This document shows, piece after piece, positions 12,634 through 24,673 of a stretch of DNA of 64,000 nucleotides (within the stretch, counting starts at the first letter, position 1; the number at the start of each line of letters is the position of its first letter). The stretch is from Mastigias papua (taxonomy: Eukaryota > Cnidaria > Scyphozoa > Rhizostomeae > Mastigiidae). Position numbers and translations under genes: made by a program. Where the stretch lies: contig OZ025281.1 in the NCBI GenBank assembly GCA_964019165.1, positions 11,839,888 to 11,903,887 of the forward strand, in the 5' to 3' direction. Under the pieces are notes generated by a model. That model saw only the letters and a list, made by a program, of their open reading frames with translations, did not search any database and had not been told where the DNA came from.

Positions 12634-13138
12634 CAATGACTAATTTGGCCTCATGTCCGGTACAATTGGTTAAGATCAAAAGCACACTACTTTCACATCT
12701 CGCCCTCAAGGATGTACATTCCTCTGCTGTTTATAACTTTACGTATAGAAGCTGCAATATTTCGCACATAACCAAAACATCAAAACATTTTCTTCTACCA
12801 TCATGACGATCATGAGAACACTGTGTTGTCAAACAGCAAGGGATATATCTGAGAGGTATCATTGGCCATGAAGACACTGTACATAATGTCATAATCTTAG
12901 ACAAGAACCGGCCAAATTCAAATGATTTTTTATCTCAAGAAATTAACACACACTGTCCCATGAAAACTCTTTTATACCATTGTAATTTTCTAATCCTCCT
13001 TGGCTTTTCCTATTAATGTTTACTTAATGACCATATTTCTTGTACTCTAAAACTCTAAAAGAACTTAAGTGTAAATCCTTACATGTGCTCCATTCTGTTA
13101 GTTGAGAGTGAGAGACGAGACATTCAACAAGTTAACTC
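12634..13138. other. Intergenic, nothing recognised
   Basis: No coding similarity or element ends were seen. The last 13 bp (AACAAGTTAACTC) duplicate the first bases of the following MITE. Confidence 0.5.
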
Positions 13139-13356
13139 AACAAGTTAACTAGTAAAAAAAACTAAAGCTGCTCTTCCAAGGGGTCGTGTTTGCGTCGCTC
13201 TACATCAAGAAGTCCTTTAATTTTACTTTAAAGGAGCGATTCTGCCTCATTGAACTCTTTTAAAGTAAGACTAAAGGAGTTCTTGAGGTAGAGCGACGCA
13301 AACACGACAACCTTGGAAGAGTAGCTTTAGTTTCTTTCTTTATTAGTTAACTTGTT
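13139..13356. mobile_element. Foldback-type MITE with about 95-bp inverted arms
   Basis: Begins AACAAGTTAACTAG and ends TTAGTTAACTTGTT. The arms pair over almost the whole 218 bp (the CTTCCAAGG ... TCGTGTTTGCGTCGCTCTAC block and its inverse at 13288-13317), leaving a small loop around 13245. No coding capacity. A second AACAAGTTAACTC lies directly before it. Confidence 0.85.
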
Positions 13357-13390
13357 AAATAGCTGATAGGGTATTGTGTTTAAATAAGAG

Positions 13391-13420
13391 TAAATAAATA
13401 AATAAATAAATAATAAATAA
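13391..13420. repeat. (TAAA)n simple repeat
   Basis: Seven or so TAAA units with one slip, just downstream of the foldback MITE. Confidence 0.9.
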
Positions 13421-14001
13421 CGCATGTCTTTCAACATCCATGTGAAGTCTTTCAAGCAAGGCAATGGTCAAATTTATTTTCCAGCACATCATAAATGATA
13501 ATGTCGTTCATAATAATGTCATGTAAAACTTGGATTTGTCATCAAACTATAGGTTATACGTAAAGCGGACAAAATGGCTCTTGAGTGTGCTAAATCTTTT
13601 GGACTTCGTCTGAATACTTCGTCTAATGAAACAATTAAGGTCTAGGCTAAATGTCACTCTTCTCATTTGCCGGTTTCAATTCCTGAATAAAGTACATGGC
13701 ATGTGTGACAGCTCACTATACTAAGTTCTCCAGACTTGAGTTTGAGCTTCAGATTATATCTAGAGCGACTGCTTCTGCCACAATATGTGATTTCGGAGTG
13801 GTGTTAGGTTAGATGTCAATCTTGTCATGAGTCATATTCAACTCATTAATTATGACCTATTGAAATCTCCAAGATCAACCTCCAAAGTATTAAAATCCTT
13901 CCATCATTTCTATACAATATTCTCTCTATATGAAACTGACACAAATAGATGTGTTTATAAGGGAGGAGGAGGGGGTAATTTAAAGAGTGTACATACACCC
14001 A
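13421..14001. other. Intergenic up to scaffold gap
   Basis: No feature recognised. A purine-rich GGGAGGAGGAGGGGG lies at 13960-13975, just before the gap. Confidence 0.4.
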
Positions 14002-14201
14002 NNNNNNNNNNNNNNNNNNNNNNNNNNNNNNNNNNNNNNNNNNNNNNNNNNNNNNNNNNNNNNNNNNNNNNNNNNNNNNNNNNNNNNNNNNNNNNNNNNN
14101 NNNNNNNNNNNNNNNNNNNNNNNNNNNNNNNNNNNNNNNNNNNNNNNNNNNNNNNNNNNNNNNNNNNNNNNNNNNNNNNNNNNNNNNNNNNNNNNNNNNN
14201 N
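14002..14201. other. Scaffold gap, 200 N
   Basis: Exactly 200 unknown bases, probably a fixed-size placeholder joining two contigs. Frames that cross it are meaningless. The next base begins duplicated segment A copy 2. Confidence 1.
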
Positions 14202-15202
14202 CTGCATTCAGTTACAAGTTCCGTTGGTGCGGCTAATAATCGAAAGCGGCCTGTATTTTTCTCTGAGCGTTATCTAATGCACCCTATAAGTAAGCACGGC
14301 TTATATGAAGAAATACGGTATGTCAGCCAAAATCCAATGAAATTTCCTTGATGATACTAAAAAGGACTTGAATTCTTTCCCGGACAATTCCTTGATATGG
14401 TAGATACTCTGTAAACATGCAGATTTGCATCACATTTTGTTAGTTATGCTCTAGAAGGACACTGTCAGGTGCCTAATACATGAGATTCTTGTCTCACTGA
14501 TATGGTGGTTGCACTTTTGAGGAGGCGACATGGGATGCAGAATTTTGCTAAGTCAATAGTCATCCAGCAGTCAACAAAAATAATGGATGTGCAACGTCGA
14601 TATATATCAATTGTTCTCACTAGTGACAGAAATGGGTTTGCAAAGGGTGTTTCCAGCTGTTAAATTGGAAATATTGAATACGATCAAAGATAATGCACAA
14701 AATTAATCAAAGATGAATCCTAGTAAGGTCAGGGGGTAGCAGAGAACCCCAAAAGGAGTAAGACCCTCCCTCCTCAATTCATTGAGCACCCGAGAGTATT
14801 TGATCTGCAGTAATAAACAAATTGGATGTTTAATAAAATTAGATGAACACCACATCAGGTGCAGACATGGCTCTTGTTCTTCACTATTTTGTATATTCAG
14901 CCTGGTATCATTGAACTGGAAGCTACATCTATCAAGAAATACCCTTCACAGCTAAATTTAGGTCGGCTTGGCTATTTTTACTATCCCTCGTCAAAAAAGC
15001 GTCGTGCAAATTTGCATGTATCCGTTTTGAGATATTTTAAATATTTGTTTAAAAATGGGTGTTTTAATAACTTTAGAAAAAAGCTACCATTGCAATCAAT
15101 CATACTATGTCCGTAATTATAGTTATATAACTTTTTTAAACTTTAATTCATCGATATAATTTCAAAATCTACAAATACAAATCGTACAACAAGGTAATTT
15201 CA

Positions 15203-15482
15203 CTACAGCACGAAAAAGCGGTACCATGTTTTAGACATACTGAAAGCTTTTTTCGTTCATTTTCTCATTTGGACTCTTCAGGTAAACAATGGTGAATAGG
15301 TGCTAATTGGCCAATCATAGGGCCAAATAGACGCATTATTCATCATATCACGTGTAACCGCATCTGGCAATATGTATCAGTTCACCTTTCGGTCACTATC
15401 CGACGTTTCATACTCTGACGAGTGTCGGAGGAACAAAGTTTTCAGCATGCTAAAAGAAAGTTCCCGCTTTTTCGTGCTATAG
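15203..15482. mobile_element. MITE, family B, copy 2
   Basis: Counterpart of 3229-3508. Here the right end reads TTTTTCGTGCTATAG, pairing slightly better with the left CTACAGCACGAAAAA. Confidence 0.75.
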
Positions 15483-15614
15483 AGAAGGTCTGTAGTACCA
15501 ACAGACTTTTCACCAATAATTTAAGTGAAGGAAATCAGAGATATATTTGCCAAGGGTAAATAGCTAGAGGCAAGCAGAAAAAAAATTCGGGATTCATAAT
15601 ATGTTAAGTTTCGT

Positions 15615-17139
15615 TTTGAAGCTTGCTCTACCGTCTATTGCTACAGGGACCTTTTCAGAGTTAAAGAAAATCGCAAGGGCAACTCATATTTTCAAAGATG
15701 GAGACAAATCAATCTTACCAGTCATAGCTAGGCTTGTCGACAATCTGGTAGCAAATTAGGCATATGGTAGGTTTTCGTCTGGTCAATCTGCCTATAGGGG
15801 CCTTGATTCCGCTGTAAACCCACTTACAAAAATACTGATGACTGGTATAGAGAGCTAGATTTTTGCAAGCTTGTGGGTTTAACTTTATTCGACCTTAAAA
15901 ATGCATCTAATAGTACTGATCATCATGAGGTTCTTTGCAAAAATTGGAGCATTACTGTGTTCAGTAGCAAGGATTTACATGGGCTAAGTCATGTCTATAC
16001 AACCAAAAACAATTCTGTAGGTCAACGGTATCAGTTCAAAAATTGAGAAGATAGATGTTCGTGTGCCAAAAGCCGGTGTCTGGTGGTCCCGTTTATTAAT
16101 ATAATTGATCTACCACATGCTGTCCGAAATTCTATCGTTTCGATGTATGCTGATGACACGAGTCTGTACTATCAAGCATTAAACATAAATATTTTCAATA
16201 AAGGTATCAATAACGATCTCATGCAACTGGAATCTTGGTGTAACGGCAACAAACTCTCTTTTGATGCTGCGAAAACAAATCCTATACTTAGTTCTACCAA
16301 GCAAAATATAACATCCTCAAAAGTCATCATGAACTTTGGAATCCGAAAATTGGCATACCCAAACAACAAAATACTTTGGTGTGGAGATCGACACTTCTCT
16401 TGACTGGTAGGAGTACATGAAGACGGCTAAAGTTTCCAGAGCTATTGGCTCTCTAAAGTATGTCAAAACTTTTCTACCAAATGAAGCATTGAAGACCTTG
16501 TATTGGGATATTGGTATTGTTGCTCTGTCTGGGGTTGTACTGCTTCGAGCGACCTTAATCAGTTAGAAAACGTCAAAACCGTGTTGCAGGGTTTTAACCA
16601 ATAAAACCTTGATACCGCTAGAAGGCAACGTATCGATGGGTTGCGCTGGAAGATCATTGATCAACAAAGAGCTGGAGGGTCGAAAATAATGGTCCGTAAC
16701 TCAATGCATAAAATCGTTACACAATACCTCTGTGAACTCCTCACTTGAAACTCAAAGAGCTCTTTGTATGTCTTGCGTAATACAGAACCAGATATGAACT
16801 CAAGTAAATAATTAATGCATTAGGCAGAGACGTTTTTCGTACCGAGGAGCTAAACATGGAGTGTCATCACCTTCCTGCAGAACATAAGCAGCCATCTTCC
16901 ATGGATATGTTCACAAAACGTATTTAGTTACGTTTAGTTACTTGTTTCTTTTTGCGAGACGTTTTATAACATTGTATAATAATTCTTGTATTCTTAATAG
17001 TGCATTTAACTTAATATGTAATATTCAACTGCAGATAAAGCACTTTTATTGTAATTAAAGTTTTTGAGTGGAGGGCAACTTGAAAATCAGCTTTGGATGA
17101 AGGGCAACCCTTACTACATAAATCAAAATGAAATGAAAT
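15615..17139 (+). pseudogene. Non-LTR retrotransposon (CR1/Jockey-like) 3' half with tail, copy 2
   Basis: Same broken RT as at 3640-5165, with SMYADDTSLYYQ at about 16142-16177 and the same ATGAAATGAAAT tail. The same frame breaks occur in both copies, so the element was dead before the segment was duplicated, or the copies are alleles. Confidence 0.8.
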
Positions 17140-20100
17140 ATCAAAAGAAGAAGAAGTTCTCTAGAAGTTCCTAGATCGTGGTTACTTCCACCTGTATCTC
17201 AAACGTAATGATGGACAACAATATCATTTGGCACCTTCATTGGGAAAGATACAAGAGAAAGGAGCAAATGAAACACAAGAGCCATTCAATTTGAGGATAA
17301 CAAAGGCATAGACTTACCTGATCTTCCGTTATGAAGTAGCGGGGTATTCTCTGTTAGCGGGTTCGTCAGGTTGCTTCCACTAGTAGCTTAAACAAAATGG
17401 TGGCCTTTAAGCTCTTTTCGAATTCCAACTGGGACCACAAGAAGCAAAGGGTTGCATAAATCAAAGTCCTGATTTATCTAAATGCACAAATATTTCAGAC
17501 TTACCTGGTCCTTCATTGTTTACCGTGGATGTGACAAGGGTCGATGTTTCACTGTGATCTATAAGGAAAAAAGGAACAACAATAGGCATTCACATATTAC
17601 TTACATAGTTCATATCATTATCACGATAAAAACTACTTGCTGCAGTGCTCAAACAGAGATACAAATAAGGGATGTGGGGGAATTCACTAGCTAAATATAA
17701 CATCAATACCTGATTGCAGTAGCTATTTACAGAAATGAATTCGGCCCTGATCTGGCTCTGCACTTGGTTCCCTGCTGATATAGAATACTCCTACGCAAAA
17801 TGGTAACTAGATTCGTCCAAAAATGTAATAAATGCTATTGGATTTATCTGCTCATTATTTCCAGAATGGGCATATGTCTGTAGTGAACGTAACCATTGTA
17901 CACTTAGGCAATTTCTTACTCGATGCCACTTTTCCTTTTTCATTCGTACGTTTTCCTAAATCACAGAATAGGGACAGGCAGAAGGGTAACTTCATTGTGT
18001 CGTATTTGGATGCTTTTTCACGCGCACGCAACTGGCATGGGGATGCATGTAAACGAGGTTAAGCAAGTAAAAATCAGAAATATTATATGCTTCAGACCGT
18101 GAGCTTTGGATAAATTCCTTGTTTTTTGTGATTATTTATATTGGTTGAGTAACTCGTGAAATATATCTAAGGAAATGAAATTTCAAGTCACAAAAGAGAA
18201 AAATCACGCCAAAGTACTGTTTTTTCGGCAGTGAATTGCAAACATTATGCTGCTGTGGACAAACCGAAACTCAAAGGGGCAGTCAACATAACCCTCCATC
18301 CGGAGAATTTTTTGTTAATTTTTGCTTTGAAGCCTAGAAAACACACATGCGTCACTATACTGTCATAGGAGCAAAACTATCCCGCGCCAGCACGACATTA
18401 AGAAGACAACGCATAGTTCACGCTGTATATCTCCCCAGTAGGCTGCATGGAATGCGCACAGGCTGAAGCCGAACTTCCATCATTTCCCTTCGTGTGACAA
18501 CGGCATAAACAATTTGTCTTTACATGCCATAGCCAACCATAGTCTACCACTTTAGCTTTTTATATCAAGCTAATGGCGCAGAAGCAGACTAATTTCTCCT
18601 AACTGCACTCTAAGGTCGTTATCAGGCCTTTAGGCTGAAACTGGCTATCGATCTACCTGGCTGTGCTGATGGACCATGGTAGTGAGTTAACCGATGGAAA
18701 ATATACAACAAAATCACATACATTTAATTATAATGAACCACTGAACAAGAAAGGCCTATGTCTATACCATAGAAGCAATCCATCATCCACTCACAGCAAT
18801 TTAAAACTTCCAGCATAACAGTAAGGAGAGTATATCGACACCTTGTTCTCAAATCGAGTTTAAGAAGTACTACGATATAAGACGAAAACCCACTGGTCAG
18901 AATCACAAAGCTGCGGGGCCTCCTCCACTGACAAACCGACAACATCAAATCCACTGACTAAATTTTCGTCAATGGTCACCGATTCAACTATCGAAAGACT
19001 ATCCTGTATCAGCCAAGAGCCAAATTTAGAGCCAAATCGGAATTGACTATATTCCTATCAACTGGCGACTGCGGCCGAGTGCTGAAATTAGTGATACTGT
19101 TACATCCCATATACCAGTTATATGTGCCCTAATTATAGCTGAAAAGCTTCTTCTCCGTTGTATACCCATAATAGTACAGCAACAAAACGGATAGAAACAA
19201 CAGGATAGCATGAAGGATATAGTATATAATGCTGAAACTTGGTAATAGGGCGGCCTTGGCATAGGTTTATGTTAGGGTAGGATTTCCAATCGAACACTGA
19301 AATGTGTCTAGTTTGATCGGTTGATCAGCATTGGAAGCTGAACCTGCTTACAGAAACTTTCAAAAAGTACAATTTAGGAATATACTCTTCCCAACAAATC
19401 TCGGATGGGTAAATTTTTGGACAAATATGTGGTCAGAAATTTACAGTCCGACACTTAAACCGTCCGAACATTTTAACACTACTAAATTATGTCACGTGGG
19501 GCTAAATGGGTAATTGCAAGCCACATGAGGGTCTTTGAAATTCAGTCTGGAACTCGTGAAACAATTCTAGACTTGTAGATAATTGAAGGAAATTTTTGAA
19601 ACGGGAATGAAATTGAAATCTACCATCTGTACTGTAATATGGAATCACAAGGTTTTTGTAGCAGCTCTCTTCATTTGTTACTATTTTTATCTATGCAAGA
19701 AAACTGTTTTGTCAGTTCTATCATTCTCTTCCTGCTCTCTCATCCATCTTCTTCTTCTTATTGCCTGTTGCTCTTATCCTACAGGAGCTACTGTACTATA
19801 TTAGACCATGCTGCTGTTCGAATAATTATGTTACTGTTCGAAGATTATTGCTCCAAAATGTCTTGAAAATAGCTGCTGGATTTTCAAAAGTTACACAAGA
19901 AGATTCGCCATTTCATGAAGTGAGAGTATTTTGAAGGATTTGTTGAAGAAGAAAACACAGATGAATTGCTGGGCGACTACATACAGTTTCAAGATGATAC
20001 GAGGAATAGCATACATGGCAAACAAGTCAGCTCTGGCTTCTATACCACCTCAAAATAATGCGGAGCGAGCAGGAATGTTGATTACATCATTATACTTCCT

Positions 20101-20338
20101 CCTCAAGGGCATTTCCGAAAGGCAGACATCCAGTCACAGGCACAGGGCGTTACAATAAACATACTTTCCCTGAATTCTGGCAGGGGTAGGGCAAATAATA
20201 TCTTATCAATATACAACGCTGAGGAAACTGGAATGTCCTACGATCCAATTCTAAGCATAGCGATATGGTCCCAAAATAGAAGAAAATTTACCCAGAAAGA
20301 GATGGCTACAAGGAAGAGCTTTTGAAGTACATACGAAA

Positions 20339-20500
20339 GGACGATCAAGATATTGCTAGCAGCATCAAACTGAAGCCAGCTGATTCACAGGCAGGATGTC
20401 AACAGATCATGAAAGATCTATTGTAAAATAGTTTAGTTACTTCTAGAACATAGTGAAATGTTGAGCAACAAGTAAAGTGAAAAATCGAGTGTGTTTGTCT
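20339..20500. other. Left flank of nested MITEs
   Basis: The first 85 bases continue an open stretch (DDQDIASSIKLKPADSQAG) from segment A that stops at 20425; no family recognised. TGTTGAGCAA at 20459-20468 and the following 40 bp resemble 21512-21556 on the other side of the nested elements. Confidence 0.4.
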
Positions 20501-20720
20501 GGGGGCCATTCATTTAGTACGTACGCACGAAGGGGTGGGGGGGTCAAGCAAATGCGTACGAATACGTACAAGGGGGAGGGGGGGTTGATACATGGAGTAC
20601 GTACGCAAAGCAAAAAATTATCAGCTTTTTGCATACATTCTGCAATATTTCCATTTGCAAAGGACCCTTCACAAACAATTAATTAATGAAGTACGTATTC
20701 AGTTGAAATTACTTCTAGTA

Positions 20721-21233
20721 TAGGGGTGTCAAACATACGGCCCGCAGGCCGAGTCCGACAATATGGCCCCTAGGAATTTGGAATAAACTGAAACCTAGCG
20801 ATATTTTTCCCATTATAATAGCGGCATTTACTAGTGGCATTTACAAGGCTGAACACCCAGTTTTTCGCCGTTTTCTAGCGTGCCAGATAGGAAACATGCC
20901 ATGAGTTATGTATATTTGAAAGCCCCTATTACCTACAATCTTGGACATAAATTACTGGACTTTTGCTCATTTTCCCGTGACTCCCCTTTCCCCCTAAATC
21001 AATGTTGTTCTCGACGAAGATATTTATGCTTGATACAAGGAGAAGCTTCTTTCACTAAAATCTTACAAAAGAACAACATTGATAGGTGGGGGGAAGGGGG
21101 AGAACTAGTGTCAAAATCTTGAGCAGACAATCCGGATATATTTTGTCCATGATCGTAGCCCTCTCGGGTTCCGTCAACCTACCAGGCCATTGTGGCACCA
21201 TATTATACCCTACGTGGCCATTTGTTTGAACAG
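20721..21233. mobile_element. hAT-like non-autonomous element (Charlie-type end), partial
   Basis: The start TAGGGGTGTCAAAC followed by GGCCCGCAGGCC is the hallmark left end of Charlie-like hAT elements (canonical CAGGGGTGTCAAAC). A weaker matching right end (GGCCATTTGTTTGAACAG) lies near 21216-21233. It is interrupted by a family A MITE. No coding capacity; the right boundary is approximate. Confidence 0.5.
20933..21158. mobile_element. MITE, family A, copy 2
   Basis: Left end CTACAATCTTGGACATAAAT and right end TTTTGTCCATGATCGTAG, 226 bp. Its interior holds the family's CCCCTTTCCCCCTAAATCA stretch and an inverted AACATTGAT partner. It is the innermost of three nested elements. Confidence 0.75.
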
Positions 21234-21473
21234 TATTATAGATTTTTCATGAAATACATTTGAAGTGATTATTTTAATGTCTCGTCAAAGCTTGAAAAGT
21301 CTTTCTCCGTGGTTTCAGATGCCTAAAACCTTTTGTTAAGAGATGGGGGGGTCAACAACCAAGAGTACGTACGCAAAAGAGGGGGTGAGTATCAAGCGTA
21401 CGTGTGCGTACGAAGAGGAGCGGGGGTCAAATGTTAGCCAATTTAGAGCGTACGTACTAATTGAATGACCCCC

Positions 21474-22851
21474 TGCCAGGATTCGATAACGTTCAGCACT
21501 GTTCGACATTTGTTGAGCAATATATAGCGAAAAGTTGAGGGCGTTTGCCCAAGGTTTCACAGCTGGACACAAAGAGTTAATATTTTATGAAATTAACACA
21601 CTTAAGCAGCGAGGCAGGGCAGCACACTAACAGTCATTGACGAGTTGAGGTTACGGCGCTTAATTTTGAGATTAATTGAAAAAACTACTTTCACGAAAGC
21701 TAAAAACAAACATCGCCTAATGTTCCTCGCAAATGGCTACAATAATCGCCAGAAGTTCATGGGAAACTTGCAAAACACTGACAAAAAAGCACACTCCTCC
21801 ACATTTATCTTCGCAGCCTTGCCCCTATAACAAAGTTGCTTACTCTATGGGACATTTGAAGTTGATGAGCACGTGAACTGTTCCAATTATCGCAGGTACT
21901 TTTGTCAAAGAGTAACATTGTTTCAGGACGAGGAAGGGGTGCGAAAGCTCACTGAAGAATAAAAAATGTGCTAAGTATCTCAGGATTCTTGGCGACTATT
22001 GTAAATAAAATAACAGGGAACGGTTTATCATTACGGTTGTGGCGCAACAAGTCTTGTTCTTTGGAACTCCCAAGTGCCAATAGTTTTTGCACAAAAGGCT
22101 ACTAATGGAACACCTCTTTTTAGATGAGGCAGCTGCACCACTCCAAAATAAATCATATAGATCTCTCATAAAAATCTTTGAAATCCTTTGAGACAGAAAT
22201 AGAGCTATATTCACTTGCAGAACAATATCGAAGTTGGCACAATAAAAAAGAACGGTATAGGCAAATTTTTAAAATGCTATCACGTACCGCCATCCACATC
22301 TGTACTTACTCCAAAACTTGCCATTGTACCATCATCTTTACCTTCAAGTAAATTTTCAGAAAGATAACACCGAGCTGCAAACAAATAGTGTTTCTAGCAA
22401 CATAATCGTAAAGCAATCCTGAATGATCTATTCTAGTTGTGCTCCTAAGATCACTCAGAATTTGCATAGAATTCCTGCATTCATTTGCTGCCAGCACATT
22501 AGGTACAAAAAGTTACAGCACATACAATTTTGGACAATAAATCTATGACAACAATGTCTACGGACTTTATTGATATTTATAGAGTCCACCTTCTGGCGAA
22601 AATATTGAATGGTCTGTTGAATGTAAGGAGGAAAACAAAGCCGGGGTAGCAAATAGGGTTCTAGGAAATACTACATATAACTTCATACTACAAATAAAGA
22701 TTTGCTTACTACCATTTCACATAAAGAGCTGAGGTTTATGGGCCAGAAAGGATGTGACAGATATTGGTCATATTACACGAGGTGATGTGGAAATAACATT
22801 AGCTGTTAACTTAACTGTTACTGGTATTAGCAACATAACAAGAAACTATAC
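21474..22851. other. Intergenic, nothing recognised
   Basis: Short frames only on either strand; none resembles a known family. Holds the second half of the flank resemblance noted at 20459 (21512-21556). Confidence 0.4.
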
Positions 22852-23383
22852 ACTCTCCAGTCCGGAATAGAAGGGGGTGGCAATAAGCGGGGGGGGGTTG
22901 GAAAAACGTCTCAAAGTAATTAAGCAGGGGGCTGCAATTAGCGGGGGGGGAGTGAAAAAAGCTCCAAGGTGAATGTCTATGGGGTGGGCTGTTACAAATG
23001 GCTGTGGAGAGAGGGCCAACATATGCATTGGATAAAAAACTTTCACTTTTTGAAAAAGAACTTATTACGCCTATTACATATTTCTTGCATACTAACATGT
23101 GTCTATCATCGTCGTCCATAATGTCATCATCATTGGCACAGCTGTCAGCTGCGAATTCAGTGCTACTTGCAGCAATTACTCATTTCACGCTAGCATTTTT
23201 TCAGCGCAACAAACATTCAAAACGAGTTACTTTCTCCGTAAAATTCTTGGTCTGGTTGGGAAAATATCCTCTTGGCTCAAAAGTAATAAGCGGGGGGGGA
23301 GGGGTTCCAACAAGAATGTCCTGGTGTGCATTTGTTGAAAAAATAAATAATCGGAGGGGGATGTCAATTCCGGACTAGAGAGT
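22852..23383. mobile_element. MITE, family C, G-rich subterminal repeats
   Basis: The left end ACTCTCCAGTCCGGAAT matches the inverted right end ACTCTCTAGTCCGGAAT. Both ends are followed by GGGGG runs of the type AAGCGGGGGG, repeated at 22888, 22940 and 23290. About 532 bp with no credible protein. Interior ORFs overlap the G-rich repeats and are ignored. Confidence 0.7.
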
Positions 23384-23569
23384 AAACGGAAGATTTTATA
23401 GCCAAAAGAATGTCACCATGAATGATCTTGCGAAAGTTTTCATCCAAAATGATGGAGCTTCTGTATAGATGATTAGAACGGTGTTAGACGAATGTGTATA
23501 TTTCTCATAGCATTGCACATGAGCTATTTATCTACATTTATTTAGTTTTATTGTTTATTTGACCTGCAG

Positions 23570-23660
23570 GCATTTAACTTAGGGCCTCTTAAAAATCAGC
23601 TTAGCTATAATGTGCTATAAGTGGGTCTCTTAAATCTCTACAAAGGAAATGAAATGAATG
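23570..23660 (+). mobile_element. CR1-like retrotransposon 3' tail fragment
   Basis: The CTCTTAAAAATCAGCTTAGC region ending in GGAAATGAAATGAATG parallels the 3' end of the non-LTR element at 5095-5165 (AACTTGAAAATCAGC ... ATGAAATG). Only the tail survives, typical of extreme 5' truncation during insertion. Confidence 0.55.
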
Positions 23661-23957
23661 CAGGCAATTAGTGCTTGGCCTGAAGTAAATTTATAAATGC
23701 AAACAGTGTTTTCAATATTTTTGCAGATTTACTCTGATTTATGTCTATATTTTTTAACTATTTCACCATTTTTTACGGGAATTCATATTCAGTGATCAAA
23801 TGAGTTTCCGATAGCCCAAAATTGGTACCAACACTTGGCACATCTTCGTACGAAAAATTGTCACTACGGCACTTTTTGTACCTAATGCAGGGAGCAATGA
23901 CCATCTAGTCACTATTCTACTTCAGACCCAGCCAATGCAAGTTCTTAAGGCCACATA

Positions 23958-24344
23958 CCGTAATGACTCGATTAAGCCGCTTTCTTTCACTAAGCCTCCC
24001 TCATATAAGCCCCTACTCCCGAGATGATTTCTAACGAAGAAGCCCCACCCTCGAAGAAGCACCCATGGGGATTTTGTGAATTCACCATAATACAGGCTGA
24101 AATCAACGGACATAAAACATTCAGCTATTGATTTGACATGAACAATTGTCTAAACAACTTTCTCCTCCTTGACCCCATCACGATTTACATTTAATCAAAG
24201 GATTTTGTATTGAGAAGATAATACCTTAACTCACAGAAATGAGATTAGCCCTCCAATCGAATAAACCCCCCCCTCAAATAAGCCCCCATCCTCAAAATCA
24301 ATTCCGACAAATAAGCCCCCGTTGAATTAATCGAGCCATTATGG
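23958..24344. mobile_element. MITE, family D, flanked by TA
   Basis: The left end CCGTAATGACTCGATTAA follows TA at 23956-23957. The inverted right end CCATAATGGCTCGATTAA is followed by TA at 24345-24346. The interior repeats AAGCCCC/TAAGCCCCC motifs. The TA target duplication suggests mobilisation by a Tc1/mariner-like or other TA-targeting transposase. It is related in its ends to the element at 25860-29715. Confidence 0.7.
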
Positions 24345-24673
24345 TATGGCCATTTGGCTAACTCTGCTCAACCCATGAAAAGTAATTTGGAAATCACAAA
24401 ATGAATATATTGTGTAGCTTCACCACATATATGGAATAAAACTGCTTTTAATTTGAAGTTAATATTTATTGAAGAGCATATAAATTGTACCCAAAGTGAT
24501 TTAGAATTGTGTTTGGCCTTTTGGCTTGGCCCTTCTCAGTTGCTTTTGCTTCCCTTGCAAAAAATAATTGTCTAGATACTGCTTGCCTAACTTTGCAAAT
24601 AATTAAGAGCATGAGGTTAGTTACCATTTACAACTTTTTCAGCAAATTATGAAGAGAAATGGCAACTGGCAAA

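Larger units (their letters stand above)
14202..20338. repeat. Large duplicated segment A, copy 2
   Basis: Direct-orientation counterpart of 2226-8356, offset 11976-11982 bp. The match stops at ACGAAA (20333-20338), where copy 2 continues GGACGATCAAG while copy 1 turns into the SGNH remnant. Because its left end coincides with the gap, copies 1 and 2 may be alternative haplotypes of one locus. Confidence 0.9.
20501..21473. mobile_element. Inverted-repeat element with GTACGTACGC ends (outer element of a nest)
   Basis: The left end GGGGGCCATTCATTTAGTAC continues into GTACGC. The right end, read in reverse, is GGGGGTCATTCAATTAGTAC followed by the same GTACGC. Subterminal regions carry G-rich runs and repeated GTACG motifs on both sides. 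The 0.7-kb interior holds two further elements. No transposase frame is present and the target duplication is not evident. Confidence 0.7.

Noticed and set aside
12396..12709. Long frames of alternating Cys-Val on the minus strand
   Set aside because: Pure translation of the CA/GT microsatellite; the same applies to 34293-34735 and 48374-48863.
13827..14351. 174-codon frame spanning the N gap
   Set aside because: Most of it is unknown bases; real sequence on either side is unrelated.
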